Made by a program: the position numbers and the translations under genes
The notes under the pieces: model-generated
What the model was told of the DNA's origin: nothing
Seen by the model: the letters and a program-made list of their open reading frames with translations, nothing else
Databases searched by the model: none
Part shown: piece after piece, positions 37,053-46,840 of the stretch
How positions within the stretch are numbered: the first letter of the stretch is position 1
How the letters are laid out: each line of letters opens with the position of its first letter
Assembly (NCBI GenBank): GCA_028288485.1
Contig: JAQBNO010000174.1
Location: forward strand, 1-59,954
Reading direction: 5' to 3'
Length of the DNA: 59,954 nucleotides
Source of the DNA: Segetibacter sp.
Lineage (GTDB): Bacteria > Bacteroidota > Bacteroidia > Chitinophagales > Chitinophagaceae

Positions 37053-37254
37053 ATTTAACTTTCTGATTTTCAATTTGTTTTACGCTTACTGCTGATATTG
37101 GCTGTTGCCGGCGGTAATCCCCGTTCTCCAGGTTTTCGGTAATTAATCTTCCGAGGAGCCTGCCGCCATTACAAATAGTTTGTTTCTTCCCAATATTTGT
37201 GTGTAGACGCCAGTCCAAAGGCAATACCTGCAAAAGGGCAGATCTTTCCTCTAA

Positions 37255-37875
37255 TTACACTGCTTCCTGTAAACTCCTCGACGGTCTGCCTTGAACAATT
37301 GTTCTTAGCACTGCCTTAGCCCGTGAAAACTGTGATTTGCTGGTACTCTCGGTTATGCCCAACTTCTTCGCGATTTCCTGGTGCGAATATCCTTCAACTG
37401 CATATAGCTGGAAAACAGTCTGGTAGCCCCGGCTTAATGTTTTTGAACTGGAAAGGAGGTCTTTGTTATATAAATTATCTAATGCAGTAGGTTGCTTGTC
37501 GGAAAGTGAGTTTTCTAAAAATTCACATCCGGAAGTGTCGATTTTTCTACGGCGTAAATGTTCAATAGCTGTATTAACAAATATTCGTCTCATCCAACCT
37601 TCAAATGAACCTTCGCCTTTAAACTTGTGCAGATTGTTGAACAACTTTACAAATCCATCCTGCAATACGTCTTCTGCATCCATCTGGTTTTTAGTATAAC
37701 GAAGACAAATTGCAAACTGTTTTGGAGCATATAATTCGTATAAGGCCTTCTGGTATTTTCTATCGCCCCTTAAACAATTACTTATAAGTGATGCTTCTGT
37801 TTGGGTAACATTTGTATTCATAATAAATGTTTGATTTAGCATAGGTGGTCGATTAACGTACCGTTTAAGTTTCAT
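37255..37875 (-). CDS. ECF-type RNA polymerase sigma factor (sigma-70 family)
   Basis: Up to 206 residues. Region 2: LYELYAPKQFAICLRYTKN and AEDVLQDGFVKLFNNLHKF; region 4: GYSHQEIAKKLGITESTSKSQFSRAKAVLR with a helix-turn-helix. The start is unclear: ATG 37875, 37842 or 37821. The last (MNTNVTQTEASLI) gives the normal ECF length before region 2. No anti-sigma factor gene adjoins it on the same strand. Confidence 0.9.
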   Translation of the reverse strand: MKLKRYVNRPPMLNQTFIMNTNVTQTEASLISNCLRGDRKYQKALYELYAPKQFAICLRYTKNQMDAEDVLQDGFVKLFNNLHKFKGEGSFEGWMRRIFVNTAIEHLRRRKIDTSGCEFLENSLSDKQPTALDNLYNKDLLSSSKTLSRGYQTVFQLYAVEGYSHQEIAKKLGITESTSKSQFSRAKAVLRTIVQGRPSRSLQEAV

Positions 37876-38019
37876 GTTGATTATCAGCTACTTCTCAAAA
37901 TGGGGAATGTGGAAATCTTCCAATTTTAAGAATTATTTCTTTTTTTTGGAAACCGTATAAGCTGTAAACCAAGGGACAGACAAGAAACATTTAATAAAAG
38001 CTGCATACAGAGCTGCGGC

Positions 38020-38067
38020 ACAAGAGAGTGACACAACGATGTTTAATAGTATTGGAAAAGCCAGGGA
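38020..38067 (+). repeat. Dispersed REP-like repeat, copy R13
   Basis: ACAAGAGAGTGACACAACGATG then GGAAAAGCCAGGG. Lies between divergent genes; the rest of the 363-base gap 37876-38238 should hold both promoters, a near-match TTTACTTTG being present at 38206-38214. Confidence 0.7.
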
Positions 38068-38238
38068 CAAAAACCCTCCTAAATAATTGCTGAAGGGAGG
38101 ACTTCAAAGGCCGCATCTGGTATAGAGTGTATTTTTACCCTTCCTTGGTTGCAACAGAACATAGGGGCCGCTTAACTGTTTTATCTTTTTCTTTACACCA
38201 TTACCTTTACTTTGCGGGTTATTCCGTTTTCGCATTAA

Positions 38239-40293
38239 ATGAACAAAAATTTCCTTGTACGCTTTTCCATTCTGACAATCTTTGTTGCTCTTAGTACCGT
38301 TTTTACACAGGCGCAAGAGCGGGATCTTAGATTAGATGGAACAGGCACAACGTCACCCCGCTACGATGCACAAGGGCGAGTAATACCAAATGCTCCACGA
38401 CAAGCAGGACAAGATTCGTTAAAACACCGGGATAATAATAACGACTCAATCACTATTTATTACCGGTTCTTCGACTCTACAAGAACCAGGAATTTAGATA
38501 CAACAGTAACCGATTTCCTGACGCGGTTTCCGATACCGGCTCATTATGTTACCCTGGGGAATTTTGGTACCGCTGCCCGTTCTTTGTTATTTAATCCGAA
38601 TCTTAAACCTGGCTTTGATGCAGGTTTTCACGCCTTCGATATTTATAAGTTCAGGTTCGAGGATACAAAGTTCTATCAAACAACAAGGCCGTATACCGAA
38701 TTGGGATATATGCTTGGAAGTAAGGCCGAACAAATGATCAACCTCACTCATACCCAGAACATCAGGCCTAACTTCAATATGGCGCTTCAGTACCGGTTGA
38801 TCAATTCGCCCGGAAATCTTCAAAATCAAAATACCAGTCATAACAGTTATCGCATAAACGGTAATTACCAAAGCCGGAACAAACGATATTCGGTATACGG
38901 CATTTTTACAGCTAATAAATTGCTGTCGTCGGAAAATGGAGGAATTCAACGCGATACTTTATTAAACGATTACCGGTATACGAACCGTTATCTTATTCCT
39001 ACAAGGTTGGCCGGAGATACCAACCCTTCGCGAAACCCCTTTAATACAAGGGTTACTACGGGGAATGTTTATAACGAAACCAATTTCCTGCTACGTCAGC
39101 AGTATGATTTTGGCCAGAGCGATTCCCTGATCGTTAATGACAGTACTGTGGTTCGTTTATTTTATCCGCGGTTCCGGTTGCAGCATAATTTCATTTTTTC
39201 CAAGCAACAATACGAGTTCAGGGATCTGTTCGAGGGCTCCAATAAAACAAATGACTACCTCACCTTCTTCAAGAGGGCTATCCCGAACGATTCTATCATG
39301 TACCGCGATACCTGGAAGAGCATTCAAAACGATTTCAGCATCATTTCTTTTCCCGAAAAAAATAACCTGAACCAGTTTATCAAAGCGGGAATAACCCTTG
39401 AAAACCTTTCAGGTACATTTGGAAATCTCAGCCAAAAATACCACAACATCTTTTTGAACGGAGAATACCGCAACCGTACCCGCAACCAAAAGTGGGACCT
39501 TGAAGGTGTGGGTCAATTCTATTTCAATGGTGTAAACAGCGGCGACTACGCGGCGCAGGTGAACCTGAAAAGAGTCATCAGCAAAAAATTAGGATACCTC
39601 GAACTTGGTTTTCAGAACGTAAACCGCTCGCCTTCTTTTATTTTTCGACCCGAAAGTATGTTCCCGCTCACTTTCAATGGAAGCCTGAATAAAGAAAATC
39701 TTACCCGAATAAGCGGTTCTCTTACAAACGATGCATTGAATTTTTCTCTTTCCGGCGATTATTACCTGGTAAGTAATTATACGTATGCCGATAGTTTCTT
39801 TTCTGCAACACAGGAGGGAACCCTTTTTAATGTTTTGCACCTCGCGGCCAAGAAGAAGTTTAAATTAACCAAATATCTCAACCTGTATTCCGAGGTTCAC
39901 TTGCAGCAAAAGGCCGGTAACCCGCCTGTTAACCTTCCATTGCTATTTACCAGTAATCGGCTTCAATTCGAAGGCGTTTATTATAAAAACATGCTGTACG
40001 CAATAGGCGTCGAAGTAAGGTATCATACGCCTTATAAAGCCGACAATTATTCGCCTTTCCTCGGCCAGTTTTTTTACCAGGATAGCTATACGGTGAATAA
40101 TCGCCCCGAAGTAAATGCCTTTTTTAATTTCCGTATAAAAACTTTCAAAGCTTTTGTCAGGGCCGAGAACATCAATACGTTGGGAACCAATACCGGCAGC
40201 ATTGGTTTCAACAAGAATAACTTCACTGCCCAGTATTATCCTCAACAAGGTTTTTGGTTCAGGTTAGGTATTTGGTGGACTTTTATTAATTAG
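38239..40293 (+). CDS. Putative porin (Porin_10 family) outer-membrane barrel
   Basis: 684 residues. Signal peptide ending FTQAQ, a short disordered region (30-75), then a long series of amphipathic strands (TRPYTELGYMLGSKAEQMINL, NFNMALQYRLINSPGN, YSVYGIFTANKLLSS) to a C-terminal WFRLGIWWTFIN. This order fits the Bacteroidota putative-porin family. Channel specificity unknown. Single gene bounded by repeats R13 and R14. Confidence 0.82.
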   Translation: MNKNFLVRFSILTIFVALSTVFTQAQERDLRLDGTGTTSPRYDAQGRVIPNAPRQAGQDSLKHRDNNNDSITIYYRFFDSTRTRNLDTTVTDFLTRFPIPAHYVTLGNFGTAARSLLFNPNLKPGFDAGFHAFDIYKFRFEDTKFYQTTRPYTELGYMLGSKAEQMINLTHTQNIRPNFNMALQYRLINSPGNLQNQNTSHNSYRINGNYQSRNKRYSVYGIFTANKLLSSENGGIQRDTLLNDYRYTNRYLIPTRLAGDTNPSRNPFNTRVTTGNVYNETNFLLRQQYDFGQSDSLIVNDSTVVRLFYPRFRLQHNFIFSKQQYEFRDLFEGSNKTNDYLTFFKRAIPNDSIMYRDTWKSIQNDFSIISFPEKNNLNQFIKAGITLENLSGTFGNLSQKYHNIFLNGEYRNRTRNQKWDLEGVGQFYFNGVNSGDYAAQVNLKRVISKKLGYLELGFQNVNRSPSFIFRPESMFPLTFNGSLNKENLTRISGSLTNDALNFSLSGDYYLVSNYTYADSFFSATQEGTLFNVLHLAAKKKFKLTKYLNLYSEVHLQQKAGNPPVNLPLLFTSNRLQFEGVYYKNMLYAIGVEVRYHTPYKADNYSPFLGQFFYQDSYTVNNRPEVNAFFNFRIKTFKAFVRAENINTLGTNTGSIGFNKNNFTAQYYPQQGFWFRLGIWWTFIN

Positions 40294-40311
40294 CTTCAGT
40301 TTATATTGTTC

Positions 40312-40369
40312 TTTTTGGTAACCGGCATTTTAACACGCATGTTACATCCTTGTGTCACTCACTTGTACT
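40312..40369 (-). repeat. Dispersed REP-like repeat, copy R14
   Basis: TTTTTGGTAACCGGC, then CATCCTTGTGTCACTCACTTGTAC, directly downstream of the porin gene. Confidence 0.75.
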
Positions 40370-40485
40370 GCAAATTGTTACTCAAAGCCCTCGTCTGTCT
40401 TAGTTCCTGCATTTAATCGATTCAATGCCTAAATTACCCTTAAATTTAGCCTCCCATATCAAAACGATTAACGATAATTGCTCAG

Positions 40486-41334
40486 ATGGAACAATCGAGA
40501 AGAAGTTTTATTCAAAAAGCCGCATTGGGTTTGGCCGGTGCAGCCGCCATACCTTTCATCAGTAAATCAGCCCCTTTTAATTCCGCCGCAGCCGACGACG
40601 CGAAGCCTTTGCCTATTGGCATGGCAGGCTACACATTTGCCAGGTTTGATTTGGAAAAATCAATTGCTATGATGAAACGGGTAGCGGTTCAAAACCTTTC
40701 CTTAAAAGATTTTCATCTCCCCATAAACAGCAACGATGGTAAAATAAAGTCAGTAATGGCGCAATTTGCAACTGCAAACATTAAGGTTTATGCGGTTGGT
40801 GTTATCTACATGAAAACAAAACAAGCAGTTGACGACGCTTTTGCGTATGCAAAAAAAGTAGGCGTTGATTTAATTGTGGGCGTGCCCGGTTATGATCTGC
40901 TGGATTATACAGAACAAAAATGTAAAGAAACCGATATAAGGATTGCAATTCACAATCACGGTCCTGAAGACCAGTTATATCCCGGACCACAGCAAGTTTA
41001 CGACAGGATTAAAACAAGAGATCAACGTATGGGCTTGTGCCTTGATATCGGTCATGCAAAAAGAGCAGGTACAGATTTGCAAAAAGCGATAAAAGAATAT
41101 AAGGACCGGTTATTTGACCTGCATATAAAAGATGTGACCGCTGCTGCACAGGATGGTAAAGCTGCAGAAATCGGCAGAGGTGTGATTGATTTTAAGGCCC
41201 TGGTAAAAGCACTTGAAAGGGTTGATTACAAGGGTGTTTGCAGCATAGAATTTGAAAAAGATATGAGCGATCCTTTGCCCGGCATAGCAGAATCGCTCGG
41301 TTACTTTAAAGGGGTGATGTCGTCTGTAACATAG
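40486..41334 (+). CDS. Tat-exported sugar isomerase/epimerase-like TIM-barrel protein
   Basis: 282 residues. Twin-arginine signal SRRSFIQKAALGLAGAAAIP, so folded in the cytoplasm and exported to the periplasm. Xylose isomerase-like barrel with metal-type residues in IAIHNHGPED (near 165), CLDIGHAKRAG (near 187), LFDLHIKDV (near 210) and GVCSIEFEKD (near 252). Exported members of this group occur with DUF1080 proteins and cytochrome-type dehydrogenases and act on oxidised sugars in some characterised systems. Followed by the PVC-type protein gene 130 bases on. Confidence 0.85.
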   Translation: MEQSRRSFIQKAALGLAGAAAIPFISKSAPFNSAAADDAKPLPIGMAGYTFARFDLEKSIAMMKRVAVQNLSLKDFHLPINSNDGKIKSVMAQFATANIKVYAVGVIYMKTKQAVDDAFAYAKKVGVDLIVGVPGYDLLDYTEQKCKETDIRIAIHNHGPEDQLYPGPQQVYDRIKTRDQRMGLCLDIGHAKRAGTDLQKAIKEYKDRLFDLHIKDVTAAAQDGKAAEIGRGVIDFKALVKALERVDYKGVCSIEFEKDMSDPLPGIAESLGYFKGVMSSVT

Positions 41335-41463
41335 TTTCAATAACGGCAGCAAAGGCAATTGGATAAATAGAACTGGACAAACAGCAAAGGTAGTCGTACA
41401 ACACTTTTTACCTTTGATTTATTCAGTAACAACAATATATAAATTTTTAATTCCGGTGTACTT

Positions 41464-43833
41464 ATGAAGGATTATGTGAAGGTAGCGTTGGATTATGACA
41501 ACAAACAGACAGAAAAATTCTTAGTTAAAAGGATTTTATATTTTCTCCTTGTTTTATTAACTGTGGCAGCACTAATGGGAATAAAAAGGCAAGAACCGAT
41601 ATATTCCGGTAGTTCAAACATGGGCGGCGATTCATTATTGATTAAGAATTCCTTAGACGCGCCGGTATTATCAGCCGAGGAAGCAATCAAAAAAATGCAC
41701 GTCGAAAGTGGATTCTCAGTAAAGCTGGTAGCTGCAGAGCCGTTGCTTGCCGCCCCGGTGGCTTTAAATTTTGATGACAAGGGACGAATGTGGGTAGTAG
41801 AAATGGAAAATTATATGCCGGATACTTCAGGTACCGGCGAAGATGAGCCAAACGGTAAGGTGGTGATCCTGAGTGACAAGAATGGCGATGGAAAAATGGA
41901 TGATCGCAAAGTTTTTTTAGACTCGCTGGTATTGCCCCGCGCTATTTGTTTAATAGAAAACGGGATCCTCGTAGCAGAATCGCCCAATCTCTGGTTCTAT
42001 CAAATTCAAAATGACCGCCCCGTAAGAAGGACCTTGGTCGACGCTACTTATGCTGAAGGCGGGAATGTAGAACATCAGCCAAATGGCTTATTCCGGGCTT
42101 TGGACAATTGGATCTATAGCGCAAAATCGAGCAAGCGCTATCGTAAGAAGGGTAATAAGTGGCTTATAGAAAAAACGCACTTCCGTGGACAATGGGGTAT
42201 GACCCAGGATGACCAGGGGCGTTTGTTTTATAATACAAATTCGGAGAACCTCCTGGGTGATTATTTTAGTCCGGGTCTTGGTGCTACCAATGCTCACCAG
42301 CGGTCTGTAGCGGGATATATTAGAAAAGTAGTAGCTGATAACCGCGTATTTCCAGCGAGGCCTACCCCGGGAGTAAACCGCGGGTATGTGCCGGGAGTAC
42401 TCGATGACAGTCTCCGTCTTGTGAACTTTACTGCTGCTTGTAGCCCCGTCATTTACAACGGTACCCTGTTTGACAAAAGCTATTATGGAAATGCATTTGT
42501 TGCAGAGCCATCCGCAAACCTCATCAAAAGAAATATTTTGCAGGAGGATGGATATAAGGTTCAGGGCAGGGAAGCTTACACAAAAAAGGAATTCCTGGCG
42601 AGCGAAGATGAACGGTTCCGACCGGTAAGTTTATATGTTGGACCAGATGGAGCATTGTATATTATCGACATGTACCGCGGCATTATCCAGCACAAAACTT
42701 ATTTAACTCCTTACCTTAAAAACGAGATCAGGGAAAGGGCATTAACCAAGCCGCTTTCGTACGGTCGTATTTACAAAGTAGTTCCCGAAAATAAGAACGA
42801 GCAAGCCATAAAAATTTCTAAAGACCCCAATCAATTGGTGTCTTTATTACGAAGCGAAAATGGATGGGTAAGAAACAAGGCCCAGCAGCTATTGGTTGAT
42901 GGAAAGAATAAGACAATTGCTTCTGCCTTACGTAACCAACTAAAAGCTATTAATAGTCCGTTAAGCGTAAGCCATTCGCTTTGGACCATGGAGGGACTTG
43001 GCATCTTACAAACAACAGATGTATTGCCCTTATTAAAGCAAACCGACTGGAAGATCCGCATGCAGGCATTGAGTGTATTGCCGTCGGTGATGAATAAGAT
43101 GAATTACCGGTTTTTCTTACCTGTTTTGCAAAAAATGATCGATCAGAAAGATACGCTTGCAGCTCCCTATATTGCTTTCCTGGCTCACTTCGTTCAACGC
43201 ATTAACCCCGTTGTAGCACACCGGCTGTTGGTAAACCTTGCCAAAAAATATCCAGACAATTTATTTGTTGCCGATGCCATAATAAGTAACCTTGAAGATA
43301 AAGAAGCTGTTTTTTATAAAGAAGCGCTTAAGATTAACCCCGACTCGAACCTTGTTATTAACAGGCAATTGAAAAAAATAATGGACGATATAGCACGGTC
43401 GAGGAACAACCGTAGTCCGGCAGAACTGGCAAAGCTGTATCCGAAAGGTGTGGCTTTATTTGGTACGATTTGCCAGACCTGCCATGGCAAGGACGGTAAC
43501 GGCGTACCTTCCCTTGCACCACCTTTAAATAATTCGAACTGGGTAGTGGGTGATAAGGAGAAACTAATTGCAATCGTTTTATACGGTTTAACAGGGCCGG
43601 TTCGGGTGTCGGGTAAAGTATATAAGGCGCCTGAAATTAATGGTGATATGCCACCTATTGGGCATAATAAAGAGTTTACCGACGAAGACATAGCACAGGT
43701 GCTTAATTATATCAGGAACGCTTGGAGTAACAAAGCCGAAAAAGTTAGCGCCGGCGATATTACCAACACCAGGAACAAATTTAAAAACAGGGAAAAGACT
43801 TTTACCGCGGAAGAACTCGATAAACTGAATTAG
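41464..43833 (+). CDS. PVC-type heme-binding dehydrogenase-like protein with C-terminal cytochrome c
   Basis: 789 residues. One N-terminal membrane segment (RILYFLLVLLTVAALMGI, about 23-40), a sugar dehydrogenase-like propeller (about 70-450), a HEAT-like helical stretch (about 455-640) and a cytochrome c domain with CQTCH at 670-674 and probable axial Met729 (GDMPPIG). These proteins are anchored periplasmic redox enzymes thought to oxidise sugars or similar compounds and pass electrons on. The calcium-loop-like DKNGDGKMDD near 140 is typical. It follows the exported TIM-barrel gene, suggesting a shared periplasmic sugar oxidation step. Confidence 0.88.
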   Translation: MKDYVKVALDYDNKQTEKFLVKRILYFLLVLLTVAALMGIKRQEPIYSGSSNMGGDSLLIKNSLDAPVLSAEEAIKKMHVESGFSVKLVAAEPLLAAPVALNFDDKGRMWVVEMENYMPDTSGTGEDEPNGKVVILSDKNGDGKMDDRKVFLDSLVLPRAICLIENGILVAESPNLWFYQIQNDRPVRRTLVDATYAEGGNVEHQPNGLFRALDNWIYSAKSSKRYRKKGNKWLIEKTHFRGQWGMTQDDQGRLFYNTNSENLLGDYFSPGLGATNAHQRSVAGYIRKVVADNRVFPARPTPGVNRGYVPGVLDDSLRLVNFTAACSPVIYNGTLFDKSYYGNAFVAEPSANLIKRNILQEDGYKVQGREAYTKKEFLASEDERFRPVSLYVGPDGALYIIDMYRGIIQHKTYLTPYLKNEIRERALTKPLSYGRIYKVVPENKNEQAIKISKDPNQLVSLLRSENGWVRNKAQQLLVDGKNKTIASALRNQLKAINSPLSVSHSLWTMEGLGILQTTDVLPLLKQTDWKIRMQALSVLPSVMNKMNYRFFLPVLQKMIDQKDTLAAPYIAFLAHFVQRINPVVAHRLLVNLAKKYPDNLFVADAIISNLEDKEAVFYKEALKINPDSNLVINRQLKKIMDDIARSRNNRSPAELAKLYPKGVALFGTICQTCHGKDGNGVPSLAPPLNNSNWVVGDKEKLIAIVLYGLTGPVRVSGKVYKAPEINGDMPPIGHNKEFTDEDIAQVLNYIRNAWSNKAEKVSAGDITNTRNKFKNREKTFTAEELDKLN

Positions 43834-44167
43834 CTGGAAAGCCGCTACAAGAGGTGTAAACTTTGCGGCGAAAATAAGATACAGCATTTGGCGGCGATAA
43901 GGAAAAGCATTGCAAGTGTGGAGTCATCAATGGGTCGATAGTAGTAATTATTAGGCTCATTGAAGGTCTTCCTTTCAACGCCATAAATAATTACTGCCTC
44001 AATGGTTGAGGCATCAAACTTTGCATACCAGGACGACGAGCGGGGAAGCATACGTAAGAAAACACTGAAATTGAAAAAGGAGATATAGTTTCAATTATTT
44101 TAAAAGAAAAATTGGAGCAGGAAACGATCATAGAACCTTCAAGGTAATCCGCAACAATATTATAGTC
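43834..44167. other. 334-base non-coding gap
   Basis: No convincing gene, repeat or terminator. A - strand frame (43845-44051) gives a protein-like string but no family. Confidence 0.4.
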
Positions 44168-45190
44168 ATGCATACTTTATTTAAACATCAACTCCTGGTT
44201 CTTTCTCTAATTTGGTTAAGTATAGGTGTATTTGCTCAGAAGCAAAATGTTATCCGGCCGGGAGATATATGGCCTGATGAAGATGGCAAACACATCCAGG
44301 CGCATGGCGGCGGTATCATTAAAATTGGTAAAACTTATTACTGGTATGGCGAAGAGCGTTCGAAAGGGCTAGATACAAACTACCGCTATGTAAGCTGTTA
44401 TTCATCAAAAGACCTGATGAATTGGAAATTCAGGGGCGATGTAGTAAAAATGTCGGATCCGGAGAACCTGGGAAGGAGATGGGTATTGGAAAGGCCCAAG
44501 GTTTTCTATAATAAAAGAACGAAGAAATATGTAATGTACTTCCACCTCGATAACAGTACCTACAAGTTTGCCAGAGTTGGTATTGCAGTGAGCGACAAAC
44601 CGGATGGCCAATTCACGTACGTAAAAAGCTTTCGTCCGTTAGGTCATGAAAGTCGTGATATTGGTCAGTTCATAGACGATGATGGTACAGCTTACCTTGT
44701 TTTTGAAGACCGTCCTTTCGGCTTCCGTATAGCAAGACTGGCAGACGATTATATGGATGTTGAAAAGGAAATGACCCTTGTAAAAGCACACATGGAAGGC
44801 GGTGCAATTGTACACTATCAAGGCTTGTATTATTCTATTGGGTCGGCACTAACGGGATGGAAAGCAAACCCAAACAAGTATTCTACAGCACCAACGTTGG
44901 AAGGTCCCTGGACGGAATTTAAAGACATAGCCCCACCGGAAACCAACACCTACGGTTCTCAATCTACAATGCTTATAAAAGTGGTTGGTAAAAAAACTAC
45001 TACCATAATTTTTATGGCAGATGTGTGGAAGCCGGGCACCCAATGGGACTCTCGTTATATCTGGATGCCTCTTAAAATTGGAGAAGGTAAATTATGGGTA
45101 CCTGAACCAAAACCATGGACACTGAACATTAAGACAGGCGAATGGAAATACGTGCAGGAAAACGCTGGTGAGCAAAAGAAAAATAACTAA
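44168..45190 (+). CDS. Glycoside hydrolase family 43-like protein (galactosidase/galactanase group)
   Basis: 340 residues, signal peptide ending GVFAQ, five-bladed propeller. Opening DIWPDEDGKHIQAHGGGII and TYYWYGEERSKG are characteristic of the GH43 branch that includes exo-beta-1,3-galactanase-like enzymes. Later blade motifs: WVLERPKVFYN, SRDIGQFIDDDGTAYLVFED and HMEGGAIVHYQGLYY. Secreted or periplasmic, acting on galactan or arabinogalactan-type chains is plausible but not shown. Confidence 0.85.
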   Translation: MHTLFKHQLLVLSLIWLSIGVFAQKQNVIRPGDIWPDEDGKHIQAHGGGIIKIGKTYYWYGEERSKGLDTNYRYVSCYSSKDLMNWKFRGDVVKMSDPENLGRRWVLERPKVFYNKRTKKYVMYFHLDNSTYKFARVGIAVSDKPDGQFTYVKSFRPLGHESRDIGQFIDDDGTAYLVFEDRPFGFRIARLADDYMDVEKEMTLVKAHMEGGAIVHYQGLYYSIGSALTGWKANPNKYSTAPTLEGPWTEFKDIAPPETNTYGSQSTMLIKVVGKKTTTIIFMADVWKPGTQWDSRYIWMPLKIGEGKLWVPEPKPWTLNIKTGEWKYVQENAGEQKKNN

Positions 45191-45241
45191 GACGTTGGCA
45201 CCCTAATACCCCTATTCCGGTATCCACCTAACGTAGTGTAT

Positions 45242-45290
45242 TGGGAGGCCGGCTTTTAAGTAACTATGAGACATCGTTGCGACGCTCCGT
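45242..45290 (-). repeat. Dispersed REP-like repeat, copy R15
   Basis: TGGGAGGCCGGC, then GACATCGTTGCGACGCTCCGT. Forms an inverted pair with R16 inside the 511-base gap 45191-45701; no gene is seen in that gap. Confidence 0.7.
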
Positions 45291-45532
45291 TTAACAGTAT
45301 CAGCGCTATTTAACACGGCAATTTAGAAATGTTTACTTCGTGAACATCCGTGCGTTCTCCTGGCTGCACACCAACTATGCAAGCAAACATCGGTATAGCC
45401 GACGGTATTAGTTTCAACTTAATTACCATCTACAAAAACAAGTGCATCTATTGCAGCAGGATGGATCAAAAGTACAAGGGTACGGCCCTTCAACAAACTG
45501 CCGTGAACTGCCACGGTAAACAATGCGTTACA

Positions 45533-45585
45533 GTACAAGCGAGCGTGGCAACAAAAGTTTAATAAGAGTGAACCCGACGGCTACC
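45533..45585 (+). repeat. Dispersed REP-like repeat, copy R16
   Basis: AGTACAAGCGAGCGTGGCAACAAAAG then CCGACGGCTACC. Diverged, + orientation. Confidence 0.5.
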
Positions 45586-45701
45586 AAAAAAGAAAACTAA
45601 TGTGTTACTTCATGGCAAATTTATTAAGCTATTATTGATTACTGAAAATTGAGAGTTGTTTATCGAAGATTAAAAAAAGTTTTAAAATAGAAAATAATAA
45701 G

Positions 45702-46532
45702 ATGAAGTATTTGATTAAGAAGATGCTGCTAACGGCTGCGTTGTTTTGTACTCTACTACAAGTAGTAAAGGCGGCAGTTGTTGATACTGTGGTCACATAC
45801 AGTGCATCGATGAAGAAGAACATTAAAGCGGTTGTTATTACACCAGACAACTATAACGCGGCGACCGCTTTGCCCGTTGTTTATTTATTGCATGGTTATA
45901 GTGGCAATTATGCAGATTGGATCACGAAAGCGACAGGTTTTGAAAAGGCAGCAGACCTCTACAACATAATTATTGTTTGTCCCGACGGCAACAATAGCTG
46001 GTATTGGGATAGCCCGGTCGATGAAAAATATAAGTACGAAACGTATGTCTCGGGGGAGTTGGTAAAGTGGGTGGATAATCACTATAAAACGATCAAGGGC
46101 CGGGAAGGCAGGGGTATTACGGGATTGAGTATGGGCGGGCATGGAGCTTTGTACCTGGCCTTCAGGCACCAGGATGTTTTTGGAACTGCCGGGACTATGA
46201 GCGGCGGCGTCGACATTCGGCCTTTCCCCAACAATTGGGACATGGCTGCACGCCTCGGTAAATATGCTGAACAGCCCGAAGTTTGGGAGAAAAATACCGT
46301 TATTAATATGTTGCACCTCCTTACACCAAATTCACTGTCGTTGCTAATTGATTGTGGTACCGAGGACTTCTTTTATAAAGTGAACGAAAATCTTCACCAG
46401 CAATTGTCAATGCGAAACATCCCGCACGATTATATAAGCCGGCCGGGAGCACATAACTGGAATTATTGGACGAATGCAATCAATTACCAGCTCCTGTTTA
46501 TGAACAGTTATTTCAAAAAGTTGAAAAAGTAG
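45702..46532 (+). CDS. Secreted alpha/beta-hydrolase esterase (esterase D / CE1-like)
   Basis: 276 residues, signal peptide (to about 24). LLHGYSG (62-68) oxyanion region, GLSMGGHG with nucleophile Ser143, Asp222 (CGTEDFF) and His251 (PGAHNWNYW) complete the triad. Resembles esterase D/tributyrin esterase and feruloyl or acetyl esterases of CE1. In this carbohydrate setting it may remove acyl groups from glycans. Confidence 0.88.
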   Translation: MKYLIKKMLLTAALFCTLLQVVKAAVVDTVVTYSASMKKNIKAVVITPDNYNAATALPVVYLLHGYSGNYADWITKATGFEKAADLYNIIIVCPDGNNSWYWDSPVDEKYKYETYVSGELVKWVDNHYKTIKGREGRGITGLSMGGHGALYLAFRHQDVFGTAGTMSGGVDIRPFPNNWDMAARLGKYAEQPEVWEKNTVINMLHLLTPNSLSLLIDCGTEDFFYKVNENLHQQLSMRNIPHDYISRPGAHNWNYWTNAINYQLLFMNSYFKKLKK

Positions 46533-46599
46533 AATTAAGGATAAGCTATAAGTAAAGCCCTCAAAGCGGGAAGCCGCCAGTATAGGGCAAAGCCGTGAC

Positions 46600-46680
46600 A
46601 CAGTGCACAAGTGACATAAGCCCTGAAAGGGCGAATACATTAGCAGAGGCCTATGTTATTAAATGTAGCCCTTTAATGGC
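46600..46680. repeat. Degenerate CCCTGAAAGGGCG-type repeat
   Basis: GCCCTGAAAGGGC palindrome (46620-46632), then TAGCCCTTTAATGGCC. Resembles short AGCCCTGAAAGGGCGA repeats I know from other Bacteroidota intergenic regions. Part of the 308-base gap before the MFS gene. Confidence 0.45.
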
Positions 46681-46840
46681 CGAAAGCGGAAAGAAGGACC
46701 GTGAATTCATCAACAGTACCAGGTATAAAATGTCTTGCCATAGCGTCTACCCCATCTGTATCTCCCCTTTAAAATAATTTTTACTTTATATTTAGCCCTC
46801 CTAAGTGCTAAAATAATAATCAACCAACTCAACTATTAAT

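Noticed and set aside
37012-37233. 73-codon - strand open frame between the small unknown gene and the sigma factor gene
   Set aside because: Covers the candidate promoter of the 36619 gene and has no protein-like features.
43845-44051. 68-codon - strand open frame
   Set aside because: Readable but without family, signal or start context; treated as chance.
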